Source: Cheiracanthium punctorium
Taxonomy: Eukaryota > Arthropoda > Arachnida > Araneae > Cheiracanthiidae
Reading direction: 5' to 3'
DNA: 64,000 nucleotides
NCBI GenBank assembly: GCA_038373885.1
Contig: JAWZYV010013008.1
Location: 434,001 to 498,000 of the forward strand
The notes under the pieces were generated by a model. The model did not search any database. It was not told the DNA's origin and worked only from the letters and a program-made list of their open reading frames with translations. A program made the position numbers and the translations under genes. Positions 24,157-33,893 of this stretch are shown piece by piece. Position 1 is the stretch's first letter, and each line of letters starts with the position of its first letter.

Positions 24157-26034
24157 ACAAAGATGCAATTTCGGATACTTATTACTTTCAAGTATAGATC
24201 CTTAAATCTTCAAAATTCTTTGAGCCACTTATTGCATAATTTTGTAGAGCACAGAAACTGTCAGACGCGAGCTGAATTCAGGCAAATAATTTTAAATGAA
24301 AGTCAAATTACACTTTAAAAAATCGATTGAACTTATTAAAGTTAAAACTTGCCGTAACACAGAAATATTAATTTAATCATTTATCTTATTTTCCATTCAA
24401 CGCATAAAAATCTATTAAAAAATCATGACTGGATGACCACTGCTACCGAAACTAAACTGAAATGCACGGCATTTAATTCTATCTGACAAAAAGTAATGAA
24501 TTCATAACCTAAATATTGTGAAAGCTTTTCACAGAGTGTATAATCATCAACATATTTATCTACACGTTTTTACAGCGTCCTTTGAAATGACACATGAAGC
24601 CAAAAATTAGGAAAAGGGTCAATAATATAAAAGAACAAACGAGATGGACAAAAAATATTCCAGTGATATCACGTTTGAATCACGTTTATAGGTAAATAGT
24701 GATTTTTATCTGTGACTTGCAATGAATACAAATTGATGCCTTTCAAAATGTGAAACTGTGTAACCCAATAAAAAATAAAGAATCTGAAACACGACATTTC
24801 TTTCTACTTCAGTTATTCTATGCTTTTATTTCTTTTTACCGGCAACAAAAAATATGAATAAGACTTAGCTATTCGTGTTATCTAGTTACTGTTTTGCTAT
24901 CACATTTGAATCCATATGTCGATTTGAAACATTAGTCGTTTGTAAACCACACATTATAAACACATCAATAAACAAAATTAAGCTTTGTCGATGATTAAAC
25001 TGAATAGTAATTCACTCGTGAATAACTAAACACTCTTCAGTGTTAAAAATTATAGACTCATTTTAGAAATTATTGTCTCAACCTCAACTGCTTGCTTAAA
25101 CAAGATTTGAATGCGAAAAAAATGCATTTTAAATAAATTCAGTTTTCTCTTTTCTCAATTTAATTTGCTTTGATTTAGTAAATTTTTCGTTCGAGAATCC
25201 TTTATTTGTGCTTGATTATTTTGAAACAACCGAATGCTTACGGTTATTTATTTTGATACAACATTCAATTTGAGATTTTTGAAAAGGAAAAAAAATGTTA
25301 ATTTTTAACTAAGCAAATCCGATATAATCTGGTGCATAATTTTACCATAAAGGATTTTTTGACAGCAAAGTATCAATTATTAAAAGGGTTACGCTAATAT
25401 AAAATATCTTTCAAGCAGTCACGTTTCCCGAAACTCGTATATTTATTTCCTGTTCTATATTTTTTTAGTTATACATCTTTTTATGACATGCTTTCTCTAG
25501 TGTACTAAGAAGGTTATATCTAGTTAGCATTTGCTGCTGAATAAAGTTAATTTAAAAATTCCTTTCATTCTCTTTAACAGCCCTGGCTATTAAAAATGAT
25601 TGCATAAAATGTTTTAAAAACGTGATATTAAGCTTGAAGACCAATGGTTGAACACGCTCCAGATAAACTTAAATAATTATAAATAAAATTTGTTACATTT
25701 CTTACATTACAATTTCGAGAGTTTTGAGATATATTTACTATTCTAAAAGTAGAAATCCGTTAACTCGCTCAACTTAAAGTGCTTATAGTAAATGCTTTAG
25801 AAAATACTTTTCTTTCTTTGTATTTCCATTTTGAAACATATAAATCGGATAAGATAGAATAATAATGCTCATTAATTTTTTTTTTTTTTTTTACTAATAA
25901 GTACAAGTGCATGAAATATTCTATATGAGAGTTAACCAACAGGTCAATTGCAAAGTAAATTTTGTTGGCAGAGAGCCATTATAGAAACTCTTACGCAAAA
26001 TCTCGATTTTTTTAAAAGATAAACCCAAACATGT

Positions 26035-26405
26035 TCTATTGTTGTTGCTGTTACTAATGCCCTGTGGCAACCGCGGAGAGAGGCCAGATCTACCATATAG
26101 GACGGAGAAGGGCGAAATCTTCCATTTTAATGAGCCCCAATAGTAGAAGTCCGATTTAGCTCCTAATTTTGAACCAATTCCAGATGTGAGATATAGCACC
26201 TGATCGGCACTCCCAGAGGTATCATTTGTACATGAAGGACATTGGAGCCAAGAAAAAATTTACGAGCACCAGCTTCCATTAGCGTACACGGTTCCAGCCT
26301 AGAGAGGTTTTCACCCTCCTAAGCACTGGCCAAGCCGGTGCTACTTCATTTTCCGTGTTCTTATGGGAACGGAGTTTAGCAACTAGGTCACTGCGGGACA
26401 CGTTT
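26035..26405 (-). mobile_element. SINE-like GC-rich dispersed repeat (tentative)
   Basis: About 370 bp of nearly balanced base composition in AT-rich intron. In minus orientation it starts near GTGTCCCGCAGTGACCTAGT and finishes in GTAACAGCAACAACAATAG, a CAA-type tail. No A/B box of textbook form is present and no duplication was found. The bounded GC block with a simple 3' tail looks like a non-autonomous retroelement, but the class is not decided from sequence alone. Confidence 0.4.
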
Positions 26406-28497
26406 TCTGTTTTAATAATGAATGAAAAAACACAAATTAAATTGCTAAACAAAAATTAGTTATTTTGATTCATGATTATCTTATAAAAATATATATTCTT
26501 CATCATGTATAGTGGATAGACAATCCTCATTGATAGTTCTATAAAAGTGCTATTTTTAAAATTATTTTATAAATATTTTTAGTGAGAATAAACGTCTTTT
26601 GTCTTTTAAGAAATATAAATAATTTAACAAGTGGATCGCCCGAAAGTGAATGCTAAAAAAATGCTAAAATGTAATAACGTCTCGAGAACGAACAAGTTGG
26701 TTACCCCGACTCTACACAAAACAATAAATCAACAACTAACCAGAAGTAAGTTTTTCTCACAAACACGATGATAAGACCTTGGGTACTGATTTATGAGTTC
26801 GATGGGCTCAGTTTCATTCACTAGGGGAAATTATTACACGCAACCCCATGCTTTTACAATGTTCCCTGAGAACTATGAGAAGGTCTGAAGAGAGCGAAAC
26901 AAGAGTTCGTGTACCATTAGGCTTCTCGCTTCTAGTGACGCACGTCATCATCTACAATAAATATATAGCCCCATTCCCAGACACTAAGTATATATATAAG
27001 CAGCAATATACAATTATGAATTCCCACAACAGTGGTTTCCCTTAGTTTTAGCCGAGTAGCTGGACCGTATATTTAGCTCTTTTTTGTTCGTGTGAATTTC
27101 TGACAGAAAAAATTTGTAAACATCTTGTCATGTACCTGATTTCTTGTTCCTTGAACTATTCTTGGTGAATAAAAAATTGGCTAATTGTATGTCAAGTACA
27201 AAGGTATAGTGCCAAAACGCAGGGTGAAAATTTTGATTTGCTGTATTTCAAGTATAGTTATAAAATTGCTGTTTTTCAAGTACAGTTATAAAAATATTTC
27301 TTTTAAAGAAAGTCCAAGAAGTTACTGCGCTCATGTGAAAATCCAAGTATCTTGTATGCAAATAAAAATAGTCATAATTTATTTGTGTTACAAAAAATAA
27401 ATACAGCCGAACTCGCGTGTTGGAGTATCGGTTAAACAAATATCCCGCTTAATGTAATAAATTTTCAACGTATCAAATCATAGTAATTGGTAAATATGAT
27501 AACGGATAGTGTAATATCTCGTTTATTAGAATAGTTTTTCGTGGCAAAATGGTTCTTTCATCAAGCGGTCTTGACTGTATAAGTTCACAGGATACTTTAC
27601 TTCCGCGATTATGATTCTTTGTATCCAGAGTAAAATAAATAAATAAATGAACAAACATTTTACATATATTAAGAATGGAATTTCTTTTTGTGCATTAAAA
27701 CTTTGCTTTTATAAATTGATATGACTTTTTTGATACAGTAGTTGCTCAGCTGAAGTCGCACCTATGATTTTGTGTTTCATTGGTTCATTAAATCATTCAA
27801 GCCTATATTCCACTAATAACCCTTGATACACATACGCTCATTTAAGGAAAATGAATATTTTTAAATTATTGTTTTCTTTACGTAGTACCACACGAAGGAA
27901 GCGATTCTATTTCCATTATTTGCACATAAGGTAGCTTGACTGCAAACATGATCGGTAAACATTTATACAACAGAAATCAGGGCCAAAAGCAAATAAAATA
28001 GTTATACAAACATATAAGCAAAGTACTGAAATATACCTTGCTAAATTCTTAAATCTTTCAGGTTGAATTAGATAGTCCATTTACTACTTTTAAGTATGTT
28101 ACTACTATATGATACTACTTTACTTTTTATCAGTTATCATGACTAAAGACACTACGTTGTTAATTTTCCAAACTTAACTAATATTGATTATTTTAAGTTT
28201 ATACTTCACTAACTACAGGAAAATTTTGCCCCCAGAAAAATCCGACACTCAGAGAGAAACCAATAAGTTCCTAATACTTTAAACAAGATTCTATTATCTG
28301 ACATTTCATTCAACAGCTGTTATAATGATTTACCATCAAGCTTATGAAAGATAAATTTGCCGAAAATAAGATAAATATTTAATTTTTCATGTAATGATAA
28401 TATATTTTTAAATAGCATATAAAAACCCTATACGAACATGTAATAAAATGAACCAATTTATAGCGTAATACTGCAAGACGTCAGAATACTATCTTAC
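26406..28497. other. Intron sequence, nothing recognised
   Basis: Left of exon A (downstream on the minus strand). AT-rich, with only short chance frames on both strands. Confidence 0.4.
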
Positions 28498-28579
28498 CTC
28501 CCCGTGAAGAAGGTTCCTCGTCAAGCCCTTCTCCACTTGAAGTCTCAGGTGTAATGGTGGGTTGTTTAGACACTGCCAT
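28498..28579 (-). CDS. Alternative first coding exon A
   Basis: A 127-bp minus-strand exon (28498-28624) sits between CATTTTTTGCAG and GGGGAG|GTAAGATAG, both near consensus. An in-frame TAG upstream within the exon closes the frame. The ATG at 28579 (context TTTTATGG) then opens MAVSKQPTITPETSSGEG, then LDEEPSSRG, ending in phase 1. Joined to the exon at 3887 it reads ...SSRG-D-PPRVTHPL without a stop. The N-terminus is acidic, Ser/Pro/Thr-rich and probably disordered, with no signal peptide. The gene is unidentified. The intron to the shared exon would be 24.6 kb. Confidence 0.6.
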
Positions 28580-28624
28580 AAAATCGGATGGTACTGAACT
28601 TTTATCAGCCTACTGTCTGGCACT
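28580..28624 (-). other. 5' UTR part of exon A
   Basis: Forty-five bases between the splice acceptor and the start codon of exon A, with an in-frame stop before the ATG. Because the exon begins at an acceptor, at least one further non-coding exon should exist to the right; the GC-rich block at about 46 kb is one candidate. Confidence 0.5.
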
Positions 28625-29195
28625 CTGCAAAAAATGGTAAGTATTCAAACAGGGAAAATACAATTGCTCACTTACAGTAACATAACTAAGTATTCAATTT
28701 CATGAATCTCAATTTGAATTGAAGAATAAAAATACATTTATGCTGCCGCAAAAATATAGCTTCAGAAATTTAGACTTACATATTATAAACTTGTCTAAAT
28801 TAAACAACAGCAACAAAAAAATACATTTGAATAAATTAAATCAGGAACTGGGAACCAGACGTTGGTTTCGCTGCGAAATGTGGGCCATTCACTTAAAATG
28901 ATTTCTCTTAATGTTATTAGAAACAGAAGGAAAATTAATTAACATTTTATTCTTCTGTAGTAAATTGACATCGGAAACCATCGGGTGAAACCATCGATAA
29001 TATTATTTGGAAACAAAGCATCTAAAAAGGCAGATTTGAGAATATTTCATTTTACATAAGTTTGTGTGAAACTATCGTATGTGATGTGTTAAAATTGATT
29101 TAAAAAGAAGCAGAAGAAATATTTTGTTAGAGGTTTAACTGCTTTCATAATAGGGAATAAAATTACAAAATTAAGACTACAGTAAATATCACTGT
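28625..29195. other. Upstream intron sequence, nothing recognised
   Basis: AT-rich DNA directly upstream of exon A on the minus strand. One 60-codon frame; nothing recognisable. Confidence 0.4.
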
Positions 29196-29221
29196 AAAAA
29201 AAAAAAAAAAAAAAAAAAAAA
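29196..29221. repeat. Poly-A tract, 26 bp
   Basis: An uninterrupted A run right after CACTGT and directly left of the minisatellites at 29239-29520. Confidence 0.9.
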
Positions 29222-29238
29222 CAGGAAACATTACCCTA

Positions 29239-29291
29239 AAATATGGGGCAGCAGTTGTAGTCTAAAAATATGGGGCAGAAGTTGTAGTTTA
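29239..29291. repeat. Two-copy 27-bp tandem repeat
   Basis: ATATGGGGCAGCAGTTGTAG at 29241 is repeated at 29268 with one difference (GCAGAAG). Adjoins the degenerate minisatellite that follows. Confidence 0.8.
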
Positions 29292-29299
29292 GAATTACA

Positions 29300-29520
29300 G
29301 GAACGTTTCCGCATGCTGTGGAAAAATATTTATAAACGTTAGGGTTCCGCATTTGTTTTAATTTTTTTTACAAATGTCTCCGTAGCTGCTAGAAAAGTAT
29401 TCACAAACATTTCTGAATCTTTCTGGAAAGTTTCCGCATCTGTCAGAAAAAGTATTCTGAAACGTTTCTGTATATTTATTAAAGATGTCCAGAAACCTAT
29501 CTGCACTGTAAAAAATACCA
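29300..29520. repeat. Degenerate ~33-bp minisatellite, about 7 units
   Basis: Units of the form AAACGTTTCCGCAT + CTG(T)CAGAAAAAGTATT recur roughly every 33 bases with heavy divergence (starts near 29300, 29335, 29369, 29403, 29429, 29459 and 29491). Because the period is a multiple of three, minus-strand frames show an 11-residue periodicity (F....F.R.CG), but the frames are short and no splice context supports coding. Confidence 0.65.
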
Positions 29521-30474
29521 CCATAAAAAGTGCGGCTAGACAATGTTTGATTTCGCAGTGTTTTCAAATTAATTTTTTTTTACTGACACCAAGGCGGAGA
29601 TCACAGAACTATTATTTTAACACCCACTGTTAATAGTTCATTTACTCTTAGTTTCGAACTGAAGACCTTCGGATGGACGAAGAATGCATAAACCAGCATA
29701 CAAACCAAGACTTAACAATGCTTACTAAACTGCTGAAATGTTCGTAAAACGACTCACTGAAATGTGAGGGGCGCCCTCTATGAATAGAAAAACAAACAAG
29801 TTTAGAACATAAAAAGTTTTAAACGCGCATGTGCTGAACGTCCAAGATAAAGATGCTTTTGCCGTCGTGAATATTTTACTTGTAAATACGAGTAATGTTT
29901 CCGAATTCGGGAGTCCGAATTGAGCATCGGTAGTTTAAGCTATATTTTCGGAAACCTTTCTTTCTGCAATAAACAAGTAAAATTGCTGAACCTTTTTACA
30001 GTGGCGAGAGAAGTCCAGGTTAACTCTCAATCATTAAATTTAATAATTAACAGATAAACGAAATGCTTAGCAATTTAAATTTTTTACATGCCTATACATA
30101 ACTCATTTTTGTAAAATGATGCGAGATCAAATACGCATGAATTTTATATTTTGAAATCATAAATATTCCGTTTTTTCAATACAAACTAAAAATCGAAACA
30201 CTTTATATTATGGACTGTGAATACTTTTAAAAAAGCGTAAAGTATTAAAGAACTCCGAAGCTTGAAAATAAGCTACATTTTTTTCTATTCCATTTCATGT
30301 ACGGGGGTTAAAAAATTAAATAATAATTAGCATATTAAAAAGCAGCAGTTTATTTTTACTGAGAGATGTCGGTGACGCCCTTTAAAAAGTTATTTTATTT
30401 CACCCAGTAATACTGGAATGTTCCATATTTTCCTTTGAGTCAGTTTTTCCACTTTGCATTATGTCATGGACATT

Positions 30475-30484
30475 CTTTCTTTTT
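30475..30484. repeat. Target-site duplication of the LINE (left copy)
   Basis: CTTTCTTTTT is repeated exactly at 31494-31503, on the other side of the LINE fragment. It fixes the insertion boundaries. Confidence 0.8.
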
Positions 30485-30866
30485 GGTTGGTTGGTTGGTT
30501 AGTTGTGTTTAATGGCACACGGTCCAAAAAGGACGTACTGCGCCAGACTACGTATATAGATAGTAAAAACGATGTTTTCAGGTAAAAGGATGTTGCATAA
30601 AACAAGAAAAGCTAAAAACTATGAAGTCTAAAAATGATAAAAGCAAACTGTAGAAAGGTAAAAAGTAGATAAAAATAACACAAGGACATATGGATGGGGG
30701 CTCCCATCCAGATACCAGTCACAGAAAGGTGGACACTTCACACTGAATAGGAAATATTGGTACGTCGAAGAAAAGTGAACAAATTATGGTGCGGGATTTC
30801 ACCCAAAATTTCGCCAAGTTCGGGATGAGAGCAGTTAAAAAAGTGTGTGGAAAAAATTATTAAAAG

Positions 30867-31493
30867 CAGTGCATGAGGTTAAAAGATGACGAATGGTGAG
30901 ATAAGTATGACAATGGGGGCACTCCGGAGCAGGTTCACCCAGGAAGGAGTAAGTGCTTATGAGTAAGCCTCGTGTGACCTATGCGGAGACGTGTCAAAAT
31001 GACATCAAGTCTGCGATAGGGATGAGATGACCCATGATCGAGAGCTGGGCAGATCGAATGAAGTTTGTTTCCTGTTTCACAATCCCATTTAGGGTCATTC
31101 CATGGTGACTGACGTTACAATTTTACTACATTTGTAACCTTTGAAATTCACCAGTGGCTTGAAATATATATATTTATTTATTTAAAATTGATCAAGAGTA
31201 CCATAAATAAGTACTATACGGTTATCCATTCTCAATATAAAAAATCTTTGATCAATTTTAAATAAATAAATATATATATTTCAAGCCACTGGTGAATTTC
31301 AAAGGTTACATATGTAGTAAAATTGTAACGTCAGTCACCACAGAATGATCCTTTATCAATCCAGATTCCTTTAATTATGCAAGAGATGCTAGCCTTAATG
31401 TCATTGTAAGTTAGATTGCTGGTGTATGGGAGTGTAGCATTTGGCTATTGTGTCTGCTTTCTCATTGCCAGTGATCCCAGTATGACTGGTTAT
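30867..31493 (-). pseudogene. LINE ORF2 C-terminus (RNase H tail and Cys/His segment)
   Basis: Minus-strand reading begins ITSHTGITGNEKADTIAKC, carrying the H.GI.GNE.AD signature of the RNase H domain fused to non-LTR reverse transcriptases. It continues, after a frameshift, through NDIKASISCIIKGIWIDK, crosses the MITE insertion into WDCETGNKL, then LTRLRIGHTRLTHKHLL and, after another frameshift, PECPHCHTYLTIRHLLTSC. The last block is the C..C...H....C segment typical of jockey/I-type ORF2 C-termini. At least two frameshifts plus the MITE make it non-functional. Confidence 0.82.
31092..31351. mobile_element. 260-bp inverted-repeat MITE inside the LINE
   Basis: Left arm 31092-31197 and right arm 31246-31351 are nearly identical inverted repeats of about 106 bp (outer end GGGTCATTCCATGGTGACTG against GGATCATTCTGTGGTGACTG), with a spacer of about 50 bp. 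TTTA flanks both sides (31088-31091 and 31352-31355). Removing the element and one TTTA restores a continuous LINE frame ...GIWIDK-WDCETG..., so the boundaries are secure, although the true duplication could be the TTA or TA within TTTA. The superfamily is undecided: TTA would suit PIF/Harbinger, TA Tc1/mariner, four bases something else. Confidence 0.88.
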
Positions 31494-31503
31494 CTTTCTT
31501 TTT

Positions 31504-32944
31504 GAGTCAAAGTTCAAATACGATGAATAAAAGAAAACAAAATGTAAAATATCGTTTTGTTAAATTAAGTTTTCACAACATGATCAATCCGATAATCATA
31601 AATGTACGCTGGCTGTACACACAACATTCCAAGTAATTCTATAGGACTATTATGAAAGTACTTATGACGTAAAGTCATTGAGTTAAACTGGTATGCCTTT
31701 TGCGATGTAATTTACAAATTTCCAATAAAAACCCTTCTTTTTTATTCACTTAATCAATTTCTGGAGTTTTGTTTACTCTAAAAATGAAACTTCTTAGCTC
31801 TATCGTGAAAAGTCACAAAGTTACATTAAAATTTATATCAGTTTGTAACTTGCTTAATGACTTACTCTCGTATTTAAAAATGTACCGAGATCCAAGCAGA
31901 TGACGATTAAAAATATTTGATTTCACCAGAAGTAAACAAGTTATCATATGATGGTTCATAATGAAAATCAAACAAAGAATCTGTCTGTACTCTCGCAGAA
32001 GCAAAACCCTGCATAAAAGAATCCATAAATACTTCACGAAGAAAGGTTTAGTCCATTTACAATTACATTTTGCTAGTGAAACGGTTATGTTATGTACGGG
32101 GCATTACTAACATACAGAAGTGTAATCGTAAGGAAAAAAGAAATGTAAAACTATTCTAACAATGTGAACTGTCTACGATTACTTGCCAGTTTATTCTTCC
32201 CTGGCAAGCAGATAAGTTTTAGTGCAATTCGTAACTAGTTATTATGGCAAACATTACAATACCTACCACCGAATATATAAGCTCAAGAGGCGCATACTAT
32301 TGTTTTTCAAAACATTATGGCATGGGAATCAAATTACTGCAGATAACAGACGGATTATCTGCTGAAGGGAGGGGAAAATATTCGCACAAGAACAATGGCT
32401 TCCTGTTTAAGTAAAATTGAACAAATTAACGTTTTTAGTAACAATAGTATTTCTAGGGCTAGATTTTATTATCTTTTTCCTTTTTTTCACGATACAAACA
32501 CAAATCCAGAATGAGGTCAACAGTACAAGTAACTTGCTACGTTAATGGATTAGCTTCAGCCAAAAATAGCCATAAAAAATAATCTTTAATTTTTGAATTG
32601 AAGAACAAAAAATATATAATAATTTTTGGGGTGCAGTTCATGGTGTGGTTATGTTACAACATAGCAGATTCATTCTAGGTATCCGCTTCCGATTCCTTTC
32701 TGAGTTATTAAACGCAATCACGCACGCAGATATGAAGGCAATTACTCATATTGCTGATTTTTGCTGTTTATTACCCTCCATAATAACACAATGAACTAAA
32801 TTGTTTTAAATTCATAAATATTTTGGTTTATAACTAACATTACCAATAAAAGTTTGCTACAAAACCATGTTCCATATTTAAATTTAAATTCTAGCTTTAC
32901 CAGAATTTTTATAGGTTTAGGACTATGTGCAAGAAGTTGTCATG
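31504..32944. other. Non-coding stretch, nothing recognised
   Basis: AT-rich DNA between the LINE and the hAT element; only short chance frames. Confidence 0.4.
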
Positions 32945-32952
32945 GAAACAAA

Positions 32953-33475
32953 CAGTGGCGTAATCAGAAAAAAAAATAGGGGGGGGGGAGTTAGGGAATG
33001 CCGTAACGAAAAATCTTGAAGTCTGGAAATAGTAAGCTTCAAAAAGGCCTATTTCAAGGAACATTGAGGCTCTATATCAGAGGCCATAATTACCACAGGA
33101 CACCCCAGGCAGTGCACCTGGTCCCCGAGCTTAGGAGATGGCGAGAAAAGTGTACCATAATTGGATCAACCCTTTAACGCGCAGTGTTCCCGCTCTGGGA
33201 ACACGAAACTCAGACTGGCGTAATCAGAAAAAAAAATTAGGGGGGGGGGGAGTTACGGAATGCCGTAACGAAAAATCTTGAAGTCTGGAAATAGTAAGCT
33301 TCAAAAAGGCCTATTTCAAGGAACATTGAGGCTCTATATCCGAGGCCATAATTACCACAGGACACCCCAGGCAGTGCACCTGGTCCCCGAGCTTAGGAGA
33401 TGGCGAGAAAAGTGTACCATAATTGGATTAACCCTTTAACGCGCAGTGTTCCCGCTCTGGGAACACCAAACTCTG
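32953..33475. repeat. 260-bp tandem duplication inside the hAT element
   Basis: Copy one runs from 32953 to about 33212 and copy two from 33213 to about 33475, almost identical, including the terminal TGGCGTAATCAG, the poly-A and poly-G runs, and the hairpin GTGTTCCC-GCTCT-GGGAACAC (33184-33204 and 33444-33464). Because the unit includes the TIR, the element has two tandem left ends. Confidence 0.9.
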
Positions 33476-33885
33476 ACGTTTTGACTGTTGCCAGTCACGA
33501 AGAATAGATTTGATTTCTATAAAAATAGTTGCGGGTGACATCGCTCCACGAGAATATACTTTTTAGCACGTCATTTCCCGTAAAAAAAATGTCACGATTA
33601 TTTTTAACAGCACTGACATCTGCTGGAAAATGGAATAATGCGAGAACAGCTGAATAGATTGCCCAATGCTGGAAAAAGGGCAGCCTTTGCCATCGCTCGA
33701 CTTAACTACCAGGAAGATGGCGGAAGATCGAAACGTTCATCGCGTGCCACAGATCTAGAGAAGATGAAAGACCTAGAGCCCTTCCTATTTCGTGGGCCTG
33801 GTTCTCATTGCCAAGAATAAGCTCTTTTTTAAAAAGTTTAGGGCGGGTTTTTGACCCCCAAAACCACCCTCTCGCTACGCCACTG
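32953..33885. mobile_element. hAT-like element with internal tandem duplication
   Basis: A 933-bp element with an exact 8-bp duplication GAAACAAA (32945-32952 and 33886-33893). Ends CAGTGGCGTAATCAG and CGCTACGCCACTG are the CAGTGGCGTA-type inverted repeats of hAT elements. The first about 260 bp, starting at the left terminus, is duplicated in tandem (see separate entry). The right part (33480-33860) is unique and includes a 60-codon frame MREQLNRLPNAGKRAAF... that I do not recognise. No hAT transposase motifs are present, so it is non-autonomous. Confidence 0.85.
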
Positions 33886-33893
33886 GAAACAAA

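Larger units (their letters stand above)
22683..26034. other. Intron sequence, repeats only
   Basis: AT-rich intron. It contains the 44-bp tandem duplication at 23567 and the poly-T tract at 24133, listed separately. I see no gene. Confidence 0.4.
30485..31493 (-). mobile_element. 5'-truncated non-LTR retrotransposon (jockey-like 3' end)
   Basis: Minus-strand LINE insert with a 10-bp duplication (CTTTCTTTTT) and a 3' tail of CCAA repeats, which reads as TTGG repeats on the plus strand at about 30485-30500. In order on the minus strand it holds the end of an RNase H domain, a Cys/His C-terminal segment, about 350 bp of 3' UTR and the simple tail. The 5' end is missing, as usual for target-primed insertion. 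A younger MITE interrupts it at 31092-31351; without that the insert is about 745 bp. Confidence 0.85.

Noticed and set aside
28500..28635. Plus-strand exon ending at ATG|GTAAGTATT
   Set aside because: The donor-like site is good, but all plus-strand frames contain stops and the minus-strand reading has both splice sites and phase agreement.
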